64,000 nucleotides of DNA from Streptomyces sp. R21 (GCF_041051975.1 NZ_CP163435.1:9454501-9518500); one strand, 5' to 3'. Positions 43,367 to 52,129 are shown, counted from the stretch's first letter. The notes: a model not told the origin generated them from the sequence alone. Translations and numbers: made by a program.

Positions 43367-43415
43367 GCTCTCTCCCATGCCTTGGTTTCTTGGCGCTCAC
43401 TTCTCTGGAGTCGCA

Positions 43416-45095
43416 GTGAGAACAACAAGAAGCACGACACGAAAGCGTTCGTTGGCCCGCCTCCTGACGGGACTGGTCACGCTCCTCGGGCTCGTCGCCC
43501 TCGGCGTTCTCAGTCCGACCCTTGCCCAGGCCCGGCCCCAGACGCCCGACGTCCAGGCCACCGGCCTCCACATCAGCAACGGCCGCCTGCTGGAGGGCAA
43601 CGGCAACGACTTCATCATGCGGGGCGTCAACCACGCCCACACCTGGTACCCGAGCAGGACGACGAAGTCGCTGGCCGACATCAAGGCGCTCGGCGCCAAC
43701 ACCGTCCGCGTCGTCCTCGCCGACGGTCACCGCTGGACCAAGAACAGCGCCGCGGACGTCTCTGACATCGTTGCCCAGTGCAAGGCGAACCGGCTCATCT
43801 GCGTGCTGGAGGTGCACGACACCACCGGATACGGCGAGGACAGCGCGGCCGGCACGCTCGACGAGGCGGCCGACTACTGGATCGGCCTCAAGGACGTTCT
43901 CGCCGGCCAGGAGAACTACGTCATCATCAACATCGGCAACGAGCCCTGGGGCAACACCAATCCCGCCGGGTGGACCGACCCCACCATCGCCGCGATCAAG
44001 AAGCTGCGCAACGCCGGGCTGCAGCACACGATCATGGTGGACGCCCCCAACTGGGGCCAGGACTGGCAAGGCGTGATGCGCGCCAACGCCCAGTCCGTGT
44101 ACGACGCCGACACCACCGGCAACCTGATCTTCTCGATCCACATGTACAGCGTGTTCGACACCGCACAGGAGATCACCGACTACCTGAACGCGTTCGTCAA
44201 CGCCAAACTGCCCATCGTCATCGGTGAGTTCGGCGGACCCGCGGATCAGTACGGCGATCCGGACGAGGACACCATGATGGCCACCGCCGAGCAGCTCAAG
44301 CTCGGCTACATCGCCTGGTCCTGGAGCGGCAACACCGACCCGATCCTCGACCTGGCCATCAACTTCGATCCCACGCAGCTGAGTTCCTGGGGCCAGCGCG
44401 CCTTCAACGGCGCAGGCGGCATCGCCCGGACGTCCAAGGAAGCAACCATCTACGGAGGCGGCGGCCCCGGCGACACCCAGGCGCCGACCACCCCCGGCAC
44501 CCCGACCGCCTCTGCCGTCACGGCCACCTCCGTCACCCTCACCTGGGCCGCGGCCACCGACAACGTCGGCGTCACCGGCTACGACATCGTCCGCGTCAGC
44601 GGCGGCTCCGAGACCACGGTCGCGGCCTCCACCACGAACACCGCCTCCCTGACCGGCCTCACCGCCGACACGGCGTACACCTTCGCCGTCTACGCCCACG
44701 ACGCGGCAGGCAACCGCTCGGCCCGCTCCGCCACGGTGAACGTCACCACCGACAAGGGCAGCGGCACTCCGGGCACGGCCTGCTCCGTCGGCTATCGCGT
44801 TGTGGGCGAATGGCCGGGCGGGTTCCAGGGGGAGATCATCCTCCACAACACCGGCACCGCCACCCTCAACGGCTGGAAGCTCGCCTTCGCCTTCGCAGGC
44901 GGCCAGACGGTGTCCAATATGTGGGGAGGAACGCCCACCCAGAGCGGCGGCACGGTGAGCGTCGTCCCTGCCTCCTACACCTCCACCATCCCGGCCGCCG
45001 GCTCGGTCACCCTCGGCTTCATCGCCGCCAAGGGCGCCACCAACACGGCCCCGACCACGTTCACCCTCAACGGCAGCACCTGCACCACCGCTTGA
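43416..45095 (+). CDS. Secreted GH5 glycoside hydrolase with Fn3 and CBM2 modules
   Basis: 559 residues: signal peptide (about 1-41, ending LAQARP), GH5 catalytic domain (about 45-345), fibronectin-III domain (about 357-450) and a C-terminal CBM2 cellulose-binding module (about 455-559, with cysteines near both ends). Acid/base Glu176 is in NIGNEPWG and nucleophile Glu271 in VIGEFGG. The catalytic domain (GVNHAHTWYP, IKALGANTVRVVLADG) resembles beta-mannanases of GH5 subfamily 8 more than endoglucanases, so mannan or glucomannan is the likely substrate. GTG start at 43416 with GGAG upstream. A CebR operator places it in the cellulose-response regulon. Confidence 0.9.
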   Translation: MRTTRSTTRKRSLARLLTGLVTLLGLVALGVLSPTLAQARPQTPDVQATGLHISNGRLLEGNGNDFIMRGVNHAHTWYPSRTTKSLADIKALGANTVRVVLADGHRWTKNSAADVSDIVAQCKANRLICVLEVHDTTGYGEDSAAGTLDEAADYWIGLKDVLAGQENYVIINIGNEPWGNTNPAGWTDPTIAAIKKLRNAGLQHTIMVDAPNWGQDWQGVMRANAQSVYDADTTGNLIFSIHMYSVFDTAQEITDYLNAFVNAKLPIVIGEFGGPADQYGDPDEDTMMATAEQLKLGYIAWSWSGNTDPILDLAINFDPTQLSSWGQRAFNGAGGIARTSKEATIYGGGGPGDTQAPTTPGTPTASAVTATSVTLTWAAATDNVGVTGYDIVRVSGGSETTVAASTTNTASLTGLTADTAYTFAVYAHDAAGNRSARSATVNVTTDKGSGTPGTACSVGYRVVGEWPGGFQGEIILHNTGTATLNGWKLAFAFAGGQTVSNMWGGTPTQSGGTVSVVPASYTSTIPAAGSVTLGFIAAKGATNTAPTTFTLNGSTCTTA

Positions 45096-45173
45096 CCAGC
45101 GGCATGGGGCGGGAAGGCGGTGTCGCACCGGGCACGGAATGGATGCGGCACGGCCTTCCCGACGCCGAAGCCG

Positions 45174-45210
45174 CTGCCCGCCGCCGTTCCGTGAGGACGG
45201 CTGCGGGCAG
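45174..45210. terminator. Hairpin between GH5 and MFS genes
   Basis: CTGCCCGC (45174-45181) pairs with GCGGGCAG (45203-45210), with an inner CCGT/ACGG pairing. It lies between convergent genes, and a second inverted repeat, GGGAAGGC/GCCTTCCC, is found just upstream near 45113-45160. Confidence 0.65.
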
Positions 45211-45269
45211 GGCCGGTGTGCGGTGGTGTATTCGGTTGGTGAGCCGGATGCCGCTCGGGGCGGTCGCCG

Positions 45270-46787
45270 TCAGGACGTCGTCGAGGCGGTTGCGGGGACC
45301 GCGTCCTGGCGGGACCCGGCGGGACGCCGGCCCAGGACCGCGTAGGCGACCACGAACGCGGTGAGGAGCAGTCCGGTGGCGACGGCGAAGGCCAGGTGGT
45401 AGCCGCTGGTGAGCGCCTCGGACCTCGGGGCGCCCGCGCTCAGCCGGGCCTTGGTGCGGCCTGCGGCGAGGGTGGAGAGGACGGCGACGCCGAGCGCCAT
45501 CCCTATCTGCTGGGTGGTGTTGAACAGGCCCGAGGTGAGTCCGGCGTCCCGCTCGTCCGCCCCCGACATACCGAGTCCGGTGAGCGCGGGCAGTGCGAGG
45601 CCGAAGCCCGCGGCGAGCAGCATCACGGGGAGCAGATCGACGGCGTACGACGCATGGACGGGCACCCGGATCAGCAGCGCCAACAGGGCGGTCAGGAGGG
45701 CCAGTCCGGCCAGCAGGACACCGCGCTCGCCGAAGCGTCCGATCAGGCGCGAGGAGACACCGAGCGAGACGATACCGATCACCACGGCGGCGGGCAGCAT
45801 GGCGAATCCGGTCCTGGAGGCTCCGTAACCCTGCACCTGCTGGAGATACAGCGCGACCAGGATCTGGAAGGAGAACAGCCCGGCCACCATGAGGAGTTGG
45901 ACGAGGTTGGCCCCCACGACGGTGCGGGAACGAAGGATTCGCAGCGGCATGAGCGGTGTCTTCGCGACGGCCTGCCGTGCGGCGAAGCCCGCGAGCAGCA
46001 GCAGCGACAGGCCGCCGAGGCCGAGGGTGTGGAGTGAAGTCCAGCCATACGCCTCGACCTTGATGACCGTGTAGACGCCGAGCATGAGTCCGGAGGTGAC
46101 GAGGAACGCCCCACTGATGTCGGCGCCTGCGCGGAGACCCAGGCCGCGGTCCGCGGGCAGGGCGGGTACGGCGACCGCGAGGGCCGCGAGGCCGATCGGC
46201 AGGTTGATGATGAAGATCCAGTGCCAGCCGAGGGTGTCGGTCAGAATACCGCCGAGCACCTGCCCGATCGAGGCGCCTGCCGCGCCGGTGAAGCTGAACA
46301 CCGCGATGGCGCGGGCGCGTTCACGCGGCTCGGTGAACAGGGTGACCAGGATGCCGAGGCTCACCGCGGAGGCCATCGCGCTGCCGACGCCCTGCAGAAA
46401 CCGCGCGGCGATCAGGACGGTGGGCGAACCGGCCGCTCCGGCGAGGAGGGAGGCGCCGGTGAAGACGGCGGTGCCGGTGAGGAACATGCGCTTGCGGCCC
46501 AGGAGATCACCGAGCCGGCCGGACAGGAGCAGCAGCCCGGCGAAGGCGATCAGATAGGCGTTGACCACCCAACTCAGTCCCGCAGGCGTGAAGTCGAGGT
46601 CCTTCTGGATGGCCGGCATGGCCACCGTGACGATGCTGCCGTCCAGCACTGTCATCAGCATTCCGGTGGCGATGACGCCCAGGGCGAGGGAACGGCGGCG
46701 GTGAGCCGGTGAGGCGGGCGCGGATTCCGGGGTGGAGGCGGGGTGCGACTGGGGCGACAGCGCGGGAGCTGACGTGGACCTGGGCAT
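45270..46787 (-). CDS. MFS multidrug efflux transporter (DHA2/EmrB type, 14 TM)
   Basis: 505 residues with about 14 hydrophobic segments. Motif A is LSGRLGDLLGRKRMF, motif C-like glycine-rich segments include GAAGASIGQVLGGILTDTLG, and motif D1 is MLMTVLDGSIVTVAMPAIQ, all hallmarks of drug:proton antiporters of the DHA2 family. It exports unknown hydrophobic drugs or dyes with proton motive force. ATG at 46787. Divergent from a MarR regulator across 141 bp, the standard layout of a MarR-controlled efflux pump. Confidence 0.92.
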   Translation of the reverse strand: MPRSTSAPALSPQSHPASTPESAPASPAHRRRSLALGVIATGMLMTVLDGSIVTVAMPAIQKDLDFTPAGLSWVVNAYLIAFAGLLLLSGRLGDLLGRKRMFLTGTAVFTGASLLAGAAGSPTVLIAARFLQGVGSAMASAVSLGILVTLFTEPRERARAIAVFSFTGAAGASIGQVLGGILTDTLGWHWIFIINLPIGLAALAVAVPALPADRGLGLRAGADISGAFLVTSGLMLGVYTVIKVEAYGWTSLHTLGLGGLSLLLLAGFAARQAVAKTPLMPLRILRSRTVVGANLVQLLMVAGLFSFQILVALYLQQVQGYGASRTGFAMLPAAVVIGIVSLGVSSRLIGRFGERGVLLAGLALLTALLALLIRVPVHASYAVDLLPVMLLAAGFGLALPALTGLGMSGADERDAGLTSGLFNTTQQIGMALGVAVLSTLAAGRTKARLSAGAPRSEALTSGYHLAFAVATGLLLTAFVVAYAVLGRRPAGSRQDAVPATASTTS

Positions 46788-46928
46788 GGGGGCCTTCCTG
46801 TCATGGACGGTCGCCTGGTGGCGGTCGTCGGTGACCGCCGTGTGGCGGTGCCGACAAGTGAGACCGTAGCAGATGGTTCCGTTGCAGACTATCTACATAG
46901 AACTCTTCTCCTTGCTAATCTGAATCCC

Positions 46929-47423
46929 ATGACCGCCCTGAGCCCGGCCTCCCCGGCCCGTACCGCGCCCGATCTCTCCTTCTTCCTGGACCACACCAGC
47001 CATGTCCTGCGGACGCGGATGGCGGCCGCCCTCGCAGAGGTGGGTCTGACGGCGCGTATGCACTGCGTTCTCGTCCATGCCGTGGGCGAGGAGCGGACCC
47101 AGGCGCAGCTCGCCGAGATCGGTGACATGGACAAGACCACGATGGTCGTCACGGTGGACGCTCTGGAGAAGGCGGGCCTCGCCGAACGCCGCCCCTCCAG
47201 CACGGACCGGCGGGCGCGGATCATCGCGGTGACGGACGAGGGCGCGAAGGCGGCCGTACGCAGCCAGGAGATCGTCGACCGCGTGCACCGGGAAGCCCTG
47301 GCGGACTTCTCCGACACCGACCGCGAGACGTTCCTGCGCCTCCTCGGCGCCCTGACCGAGGGCCCGCTCGCCGCCCCGTCGGAGGCCCCGCAGCAGGCAC
47401 GCCGGGCGCGGCAGCGGAGTTAG
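46929..47423 (+). CDS. MarR family transcriptional regulator
   Basis: 164 residues. The winged helix is clear: RTQAQLAEIGDMDKTTMVVT, VDALEKAGLAERRPSSTDRR and ARIIAVTDEGAK as the wing. Homology starts at the ATG at 46929. The upstream gap contains CTAT-CTAC-ATAG, a short inverted repeat that could be its operator. It is divergent from an MFS efflux pump and most likely represses it, released by the pump's substrate. Its stop codon overlaps the 3' end of the convergent symporter-type gene by 4 bp. Confidence 0.88.
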   Translation: MTALSPASPARTAPDLSFFLDHTSHVLRTRMAAALAEVGLTARMHCVLVHAVGEERTQAQLAEIGDMDKTTMVVTVDALEKAGLAERRPSSTDRRARIIAVTDEGAKAAVRSQEIVDRVHREALADFSDTDRETFLRLLGALTEGPLAAPSEAPQQARRARQRS

Positions 47424-48586
47424 CCGGGCCGGGAGCCGGGAGGCGGGAGGCGGGGGTGTACGCGCACGACCCGGTTCGCGGCCGTCTTCTGCAGCAACCC
47501 GTACGCGAGAACCGGCAGCAGCAGATGAGGTTTGTCGGGCAGTGCGTTGGTGATCAGAACCGCGCTCGCGCTGCTGTTGTTCATTCCGCACGCGAGGGTG
47601 AGGGAGGAGGCGGCCGGGGCGTCGAGGCGCAGGACACGCGCCGCGATGCGGCCCGTGGCGAAGGACAGAGTGCACACCACCGCGGCGACGGCCAAGGCGG
47701 CGGTGAGCAGGAGCGGGCGCGGGTGGGCGAGAAAGGATCCCAGGGCGCCGGCGGCGTTGGCGTACGTCAGGACGAGCGAACCGAGCATCGCCGTCGGGAC
47801 GACGGCGCTCAGCAGGCGGCTCAGCCAGGGACGGGCAAGTCCGGGACGCGATGGTCCGCGACGGGCGCGGCCAGGACGTGCGAGTCCGCGACGTGCAAGT
47901 CCAGGACGTGCGAGTCCAGGACGTGTCATGACGAGTCGGCACGCGAGTCCCGCCGCGCAGGGCAGCACCACCCCGGTCAGCGTGAAGCCGCTGTTCGCCG
48001 TCTGTCCGGCCGCTTCCACGGTGCCCACGTACTCGCCGTGGAGCAGCGGGGCAAGCGCCTGGACGGTGACGGGGAGGGTGAGAGGACTGAGCAAGGTGGA
48101 CACGAGGACCAGCCCCACCATCGTCGGCTGGTCGCCCTGACCTTTGCCGGTCCATACGGTGGCCCCGGCGGCGACCGGCATGGCGAGGAGCATGATCATG
48201 GCGGTGATCAGACCGCTGCCGCCGTCGGAGTCGGGAGTCCACCGCAGCAGGAACGCGACGAGCGGAATGATCAGCAGCGGGGCCAGCACATGCAGGACGA
48301 GTCCCGCCAGCAGTGTTCTCGGCCGGCGCAGGAGCTGTCCCAGCGCCTGCGCGGGGACCTGGAGTCCGGCGGAGAACAGGACCAGGCCCAGCAGTAACGA
48401 GGTGCTCGGCAGGGGAAGTTCGTGGGTGCCGTCGAGCGGCAGGCCATGCGCGTGGCGCAGCCAGAGGCCGGGGCCGGGTGCCATGAGGGCGAGCACGTAG
48501 GCGAGGGCCATGGCCCGGCCGAGGCGTCGGCGCAGCCACCCGGTCGCACGGTCAGTGGGGGAGAGGCGGTCGGTCGGGTTGTGCAC
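47420..48586 (-). CDS. Bile acid:sodium symporter (SBF)-type membrane protein with repeat insertion
   Basis: 388 residues with about 9-10 hydrophobic segments (for example LPSTSLLLGLVLFSAGLQVP, LITAMIMLLAMPVAAGATVW and LLLTAALAVAAVVCTLSFAT). The CGMNNSSASAVLITNALPDK motif is typical of the BASS/SBF superfamily. A cytoplasmic loop near residues 222-252 is enlarged by a (R-P-G-L-A)-type pentapeptide repeat (LARPGLARRGLARPGRARRG), encoded by a 15-bp minisatellite and giving a strongly basic loop. The transported compound is unknown. GTG start at 48586. Its 3' end overlaps the convergent MarR gene by 4 bp. Confidence 0.8.
   Translation of the reverse strand: MHNPTDRLSPTDRATGWLRRRLGRAMALAYVLALMAPGPGLWLRHAHGLPLDGTHELPLPSTSLLLGLVLFSAGLQVPAQALGQLLRRPRTLLAGLVLHVLAPLLIIPLVAFLLRWTPDSDGGSGLITAMIMLLAMPVAAGATVWTGKGQGDQPTMVGLVLVSTLLSPLTLPVTVQALAPLLHGEYVGTVEAAGQTANSGFTLTGVVLPCAAGLACRLVMTRPGLARPGLARRGLARPGRARRGPSRPGLARPWLSRLLSAVVPTAMLGSLVLTYANAAGALGSFLAHPRPLLLTAALAVAAVVCTLSFATGRIAARVLRLDAPAASSLTLACGMNNSSASAVLITNALPDKPHLLLPVLAYGLLQKTAANRVVRVHPRLPPPGSRPG
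47831..47920. repeat. 15-bp coding minisatellite, six units
   Basis: Six 15-bp units run from 47831 to 47920 with the plus-strand consensus ACGTGCGAGTCCAGG. The units nearest 47920 are most alike and those near 47831 have diverged. On the coding strand each unit gives about five residues of the R-P-G-L-A type, so unit gain or loss keeps the frame of the SBF-type gene. Confidence 0.85.
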
Positions 48587-48715
48587 GGCGGCGCTCTTTC
48601 GTCGTGGGGGCGGGGCGGGGACGAAGCGTCGCTATGGCGAGGCGGGGATGGCAGAGATCCATGGCTCGCATGGTCCACGCGTGAACCGGCCGGGGAGGGC
48701 GGTGCCACGCGGCGG

Positions 48716-48731
48716 TCAGGATGTGTTCAGG
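48716..48731 (+). promoter_or_regulatory. TCAGG direct repeat (11-bp phase), copy 1
   Basis: TCAGG at 48716-48720 and TTCAGG at 48726-48731 repeat with an 11-bp period, as GTCAGGATGTGTTCAGG, in the gap between the SBF-type gene and the first COG4705 gene. The same motif, better preserved, precedes the second COG4705 gene. Direct repeats at one helical turn are the usual target of OmpR/PmrA-type response regulators. Confidence 0.6.
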
Positions 48732-48755
48732 TTCCTGATGCGACGGTCTGGCCTC

Positions 48756-49664
48756 ATGACCCACGAGACGTCCGAGACCTCCACCGTTGACAGTGCCGCG
48801 ACCGCGGCACCCGGCCATCGCCTCCGCCGGAACAAGGTGCCCGAAGTCACCGTGTACTTCTGGCTGATCAAGGTGTTGTGCACGACGGTCGGCGAGACCG
48901 CGGCCGACCTGCTCAACGAGAAGCTGGGCCTGGGCCTGACCGGTGTGTCGCTGCTGATGAGCCTGCTGCTGGCCGCCGTGCTCGTCGTGCAGTTCCGCAC
49001 CACCGCCTACCGCCCCGGCGTCTACTGGCTCGCCGTGGCCCTGATCAGCATCGTCGGCACCCTGATCAGCGACAACCTCACCGACAACCTGGGCGTGCCG
49101 CTGACGACGAGCACCACGGTGTTCGCGATCGTCCTCACGCTCGTCTTCGTCGTCTGGTACCGCCGCGAGCGGACCCTGTCCATCCACAGCATCGACACCC
49201 TGAGCCGCGAATCGTTCTACTGGCTCGCGGTGCTCTTCACCTTCGCGCTCGGCACGGCGGCCGGCGACCTGGTCGCCGAGCGCATGGACCTCGGCTACTG
49301 GGTCTCGGCCGTCCTGTTCGCCCAGGCGATCGCCGCGGTCGCGGTGGCGCGCTTCGCGCTCGGCCTGAACGCCGTGTGGAGCTTCTGGATCGCCTACGTC
49401 CTCACCCGGCCGCTCGGCGCCTCGATGGGCGACTACCTCTCCCAGCCGACCGGCGACGGGGGGCTGGGCCTGGGCACCGTGATGACCAGCGTGCTGTTCC
49501 TCGCGGTCATCCTCGGCCTGGTCGTGTTCCTGACGGTGACGCGCAAGGACGTCGGGACGGGGACCGGCGCAGCGGTCGCCACGGGGACCGGCGCGGAGGC
49601 CACCACGGACGTCGACGCTGATGGGGCCGCGGACGTCAACGCGTCGGGACGGAGCGCCCGGTAG
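48756..49664 (+). CDS. COG4705-type polytopic membrane protein, paralogue 1
   Basis: 302 residues with about 8 hydrophobic segments built from repeated units in which a helix ends in G(E/D)xxxD: VYFWLIKVLCTTVGETAADL, FTFALGTAAGDLVAERMDLG and YVLTRPLGASMGDYLSQP. These repeats are characteristic of COG4705 membrane proteins, which have no established function. A Thr/Gly/Ala/Asp-rich cytoplasmic tail follows. ATG at 48756; an in-frame ATG at 48738 is possible. It shares family, promoter motif and orientation with the gene at 49834, so the pair probably arose by duplication and is co-regulated. Confidence 0.82.
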   Translation: MTHETSETSTVDSAATAAPGHRLRRNKVPEVTVYFWLIKVLCTTVGETAADLLNEKLGLGLTGVSLLMSLLLAAVLVVQFRTTAYRPGVYWLAVALISIVGTLISDNLTDNLGVPLTTSTTVFAIVLTLVFVVWYRRERTLSIHSIDTLSRESFYWLAVLFTFALGTAAGDLVAERMDLGYWVSAVLFAQAIAAVAVARFALGLNAVWSFWIAYVLTRPLGASMGDYLSQPTGDGGLGLGTVMTSVLFLAVILGLVVFLTVTRKDVGTGTGAAVATGTGAEATTDVDADGAADVNASGRSAR

Positions 49665-49691
49665 GCGGCCCAACCGCCTCGCTGACGGGTG

Positions 49692-49708
49692 TTCAGGATG
49701 CGTTCAGG
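49692..49708 (+). promoter_or_regulatory. TTCAGG direct repeat (11-bp phase), copy 2
   Basis: TTCAGG at 49692-49697 and 49703-49708, as GTTCAGGATGCGTTCAGG, followed by CTGCGGCTGACACGGTC, which also resembles the sequence after copy 1. It lies 126 bp before the second COG4705 gene. The likely reader is the OmpR-type regulator encoded at 52126-52788; that is inference. Confidence 0.65.
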
Positions 49709-49770
49709 CTGCGGCTGACACGGTCGGAACCGGTGCTGCCACCGGCAGGTCACCCCCCACTCGTCCCACC

Positions 49771-49807
49771 CGAGAGGGCGCCCGTTCGGCATGCGGGCGC
49801 CCTCTCG
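49771..49807. other. Perfect 14-bp hairpin in the leader of the second COG4705 gene
   Basis: CGAGAGGGCGCCCG (49771-49784) pairs exactly with CGGGCGCCCTCTCG (49794-49807) around a 9-base loop. It lies downstream of the TTCAGG motif and 26 bp before the TTG start. It is either the terminator of the upstream gene or, if transcription starts at the TTCAGG motif, a leader attenuator. Confidence 0.75.
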
Positions 49808-49833
49808 CGTGACGGAGAACAGGAGCCTCCTCA

Positions 49834-50730
49834 TTGGAGAAGCCGGACATCCTCACCGACCTGGACGTCGCCAGTACGACCAGGTCCGTGATGAAGAAAC
49901 TGCCCGAGGTCACCCTGGCCTTCTGGATCATGAAGATCGCCGCGACCACCCTCGGCGAGACGGCCGGCGACCTCTTCGCCCAGACGCTGAAACTCGGCTA
50001 CTTCCTCACCACCATCGCCCTGTTCCTGCTCTTCGTGGCGACCCTGGTCGTCCAGCTCAGGTCGCGTCGCTACCACCCGTTCCTCTACTGGACCGTCATC
50101 CTGTCCACCAGCATGGCCGGCACCACCATGTCCGACTTCATGAACCGGGACGCCGGTGCCAAGTACCTCTCCGGCGGCGCCACTTCGCTCGGCTGGGGAC
50201 CGCAGGGCCTGGGGCTCGGCTACCCCGTCGGCGCCGCCATCCTGATCTCGATCCTGATCGCCGTCTTCGCCCTCTGGAAGCTGACCGGCATGACGTTCGT
50301 CATCCGCGACATCGTCAGCTTCCGCGGCGAGGCCCTCTTCTGGACGGCGATCCTCGTCTCCAACACGCTCGGCACCTCCATGGGCGACTTCCTCTCCGAC
50401 AGTTCGGGACTCGGGTACGCCGGAGGTGCGCTGCTCATCACCGGGGCTCTGCTGGTGCTCCTGGCCCTGATGCGCGTGTCCGGTGTGCCGAACGTGCTGC
50501 TGTTCTGGTTCGCCTTCGTCCTCACCCGCCCGCTCGGCGCCACGGCCGGTGACTTCCTCACCAAGCCGGTGGCCAAGGGCGGTCTCGACCTCGGCACGGC
50601 GGGATCGTCGGCCGTGCTGCTGGCGCTCCTCGTCGGCCTGATGGGCTACGCCCAGGTGCGTGAACGCAGGACCTCGGCCCCGGCGTCGGAGCTCGAAGAG
50701 CAGCAGACGGTCAGCCCGCGGGCAGGCTGA
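49834..50730 (+). CDS. COG4705-type polytopic membrane protein, paralogue 2
   Basis: 298 residues, about 8 hydrophobic segments, with the same repeated pattern as its neighbour: LAFWIMKIAATTLGETAGDL, LVSNTLGTSMGDFLSDSSGL and FVLTRPLGATAGDFLTKP. The conserved K-(I/V)-...-TT-(L/V)-GET-A-D signature in the first helix is shared by both paralogues. The start is a TTG at 49834 with AGGAG at 49821-49825. Its last 20 bp overlap the 3' end of the convergent histidine kinase gene. A membrane transport or sensing role is likely but unproven. Confidence 0.82.
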   Translation: MEKPDILTDLDVASTTRSVMKKLPEVTLAFWIMKIAATTLGETAGDLFAQTLKLGYFLTTIALFLLFVATLVVQLRSRRYHPFLYWTVILSTSMAGTTMSDFMNRDAGAKYLSGGATSLGWGPQGLGLGYPVGAAILISILIAVFALWKLTGMTFVIRDIVSFRGEALFWTAILVSNTLGTSMGDFLSDSSGLGYAGGALLITGALLVLLALMRVSGVPNVLLFWFAFVLTRPLGATAGDFLTKPVAKGGLDLGTAGSSAVLLALLVGLMGYAQVRERRTSAPASELEEQQTVSPRAG

Positions 50731-52129
50731 CCACGAACCGAGCCCCGGGTGTGTGCCCGGGGTCGTACGTCACCTCGCCGCCGACGGAGCGGGCCAGGCG
50801 TCGCGCGAGCGGCAGCCCCAGGCCGGCTCCGTCGTGTCCGTCGCCGGGATCGGCCCGGCGGCCGGGCTGGAAGAGCTGCGGCGCGAACGACTCGGGTACG
50901 CCGGGGCCGTCGTCCGTGAGCGCGATGTGTACGCCACCGGGCGCAGCGTGGGCGCGGACGGTGACGTGCGAGCGCGCGTACCGGCAGGCGTTGGCGAGGA
51001 GCGGGCTGACGATGCGCTCCAGGAGAGCGGGCTGGACACCGGCCTCCAGGTCTCCCTCCTCTTCCTCGCTGCCGCTGCCCGTGCTGCTGCCGGTGACGAG
51101 GACGGTCACGGCCAAGTGGCCCTGTTCGTCGAGGCTTTCGGTGAGGCGGCGCAGCACGGGCCGGACTTCGGCGGTGCCGGGGACCGCGGGCGCGCCGCCG
51201 CGGGCGTCGTCGAGGAGGGTGTCGCAGATGGTGCGCATGGACTCCGCGGCATCGGCGATGACGGTGTGGGCTGCCCGCGTCTCGGCGGCGGAGCGGGGGC
51301 GGGCCTGCCACCAGTCGAGTTCGGCGATGATGCGGCTGAGCGGGGTGCGCAGCTCGTGCGACAGCTCCCCGGTCAGCTGCCGCTCATGGCGCAGTACCGC
51401 GCGAATACGGTCGAGGAGCGCGTCCAACGACGTACCGAGGCGGGCGAGTTCGGCCGGGCGGGCGACGGCGGCGAAGCGCTCCTCGGAAGCCACGGCGCTC
51501 CACCGGGTGGCCTGGTCGGTCATGGTGCCCACGGGCCGCAGCGCGCGGCCGACCGCCAGGCGGGTGAGCGCGTAGGTGCAGGCGAGCATCAGCACGTCCA
51601 GGACGCATGACCCGAGCAGCAGGGTGTCGGCCGAACTCCGGTAGGGCGTCAGGTCCAGTGCTGTGACGACGGTGGCGGCGCCGGTGCGGTCGGGGACGGG
51701 CCGGGCACACATCCGCACGGGGGCGGGGTGTTCGGCGGTGACGCAGCGGCGGCCGCCGTGCTCGACGAGTTCCCTGGCGAGGTGGGTCAACGGGGCGGCG
51801 GGCGAGGGTGGTTGCTCGAGGAGCCGGGTGCCGGTGTAGATCCATACGTTCGCGTCGAGGAGGCGGTCGTTGGAGGTCTCCAGGACGCGTACGGTCGGGC
51901 CGCTGGTGTCGATGGTCGTCGCGACGGCCGCGGTGCGGGTGCGCAGTTCGTCGTCGGCCTGGTGCTGGAGGTGGCGCCCGACCACGGCGTTGAAGGCGAC
52001 CGTGAGCAGCACCATCAGAAGCGCGGCGGTGGTGAGCGCCACCAGGGAGAGCCGACCGCGCAATGTGCGCGGGGTGAGCCGCGAAGTGATGGTCAGGAGC
52101 GGGGGGAAGGGGGCTGCGAGGGACGTCAT
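50711..52129 (-). CDS. Sensor histidine kinase
   Basis: 472 residues. TM1 is LSLVALTTAALLMVLLTVAF (about 27-46) and TM2 is LLLGSCVLDVLMLACTYALT (about 168-187), enclosing an extracellular sensor of about 120 residues with a cysteine pair. The HAMP-like linker is followed by the H box ELSHELRTPLSRI, N box LLANACRYA, and G boxes DDGPGVPE and GAGLGLPLARRLA. It is preceded by and overlaps (ATGA) the response regulator gene, so it is the cognate kinase. An acidic insert (GSEEEEGDLE) lies in the ATPase domain. Confidence 0.92.
   Translation of the reverse strand: MTSLAAPFPPLLTITSRLTPRTLRGRLSLVALTTAALLMVLLTVAFNAVVGRHLQHQADDELRTRTAAVATTIDTSGPTVRVLETSNDRLLDANVWIYTGTRLLEQPPSPAAPLTHLARELVEHGGRRCVTAEHPAPVRMCARPVPDRTGAATVVTALDLTPYRSSADTLLLGSCVLDVLMLACTYALTRLAVGRALRPVGTMTDQATRWSAVASEERFAAVARPAELARLGTSLDALLDRIRAVLRHERQLTGELSHELRTPLSRIIAELDWWQARPRSAAETRAAHTVIADAAESMRTICDTLLDDARGGAPAVPGTAEVRPVLRRLTESLDEQGHLAVTVLVTGSSTGSGSEEEEGDLEAGVQPALLERIVSPLLANACRYARSHVTVRAHAAPGGVHIALTDDGPGVPESFAPQLFQPGRRADPGDGHDGAGLGLPLARRLARSVGGEVTYDPGHTPGARFVVSLPAG

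Noticed and set aside
43343..43800. Alternative frames at the 5' end of the GH5 gene
   Set aside because: The frame from the GTG at 43416 gives a signal peptide and the whole GH5-Fn3-CBM2 protein; the others stop early or lack homology.
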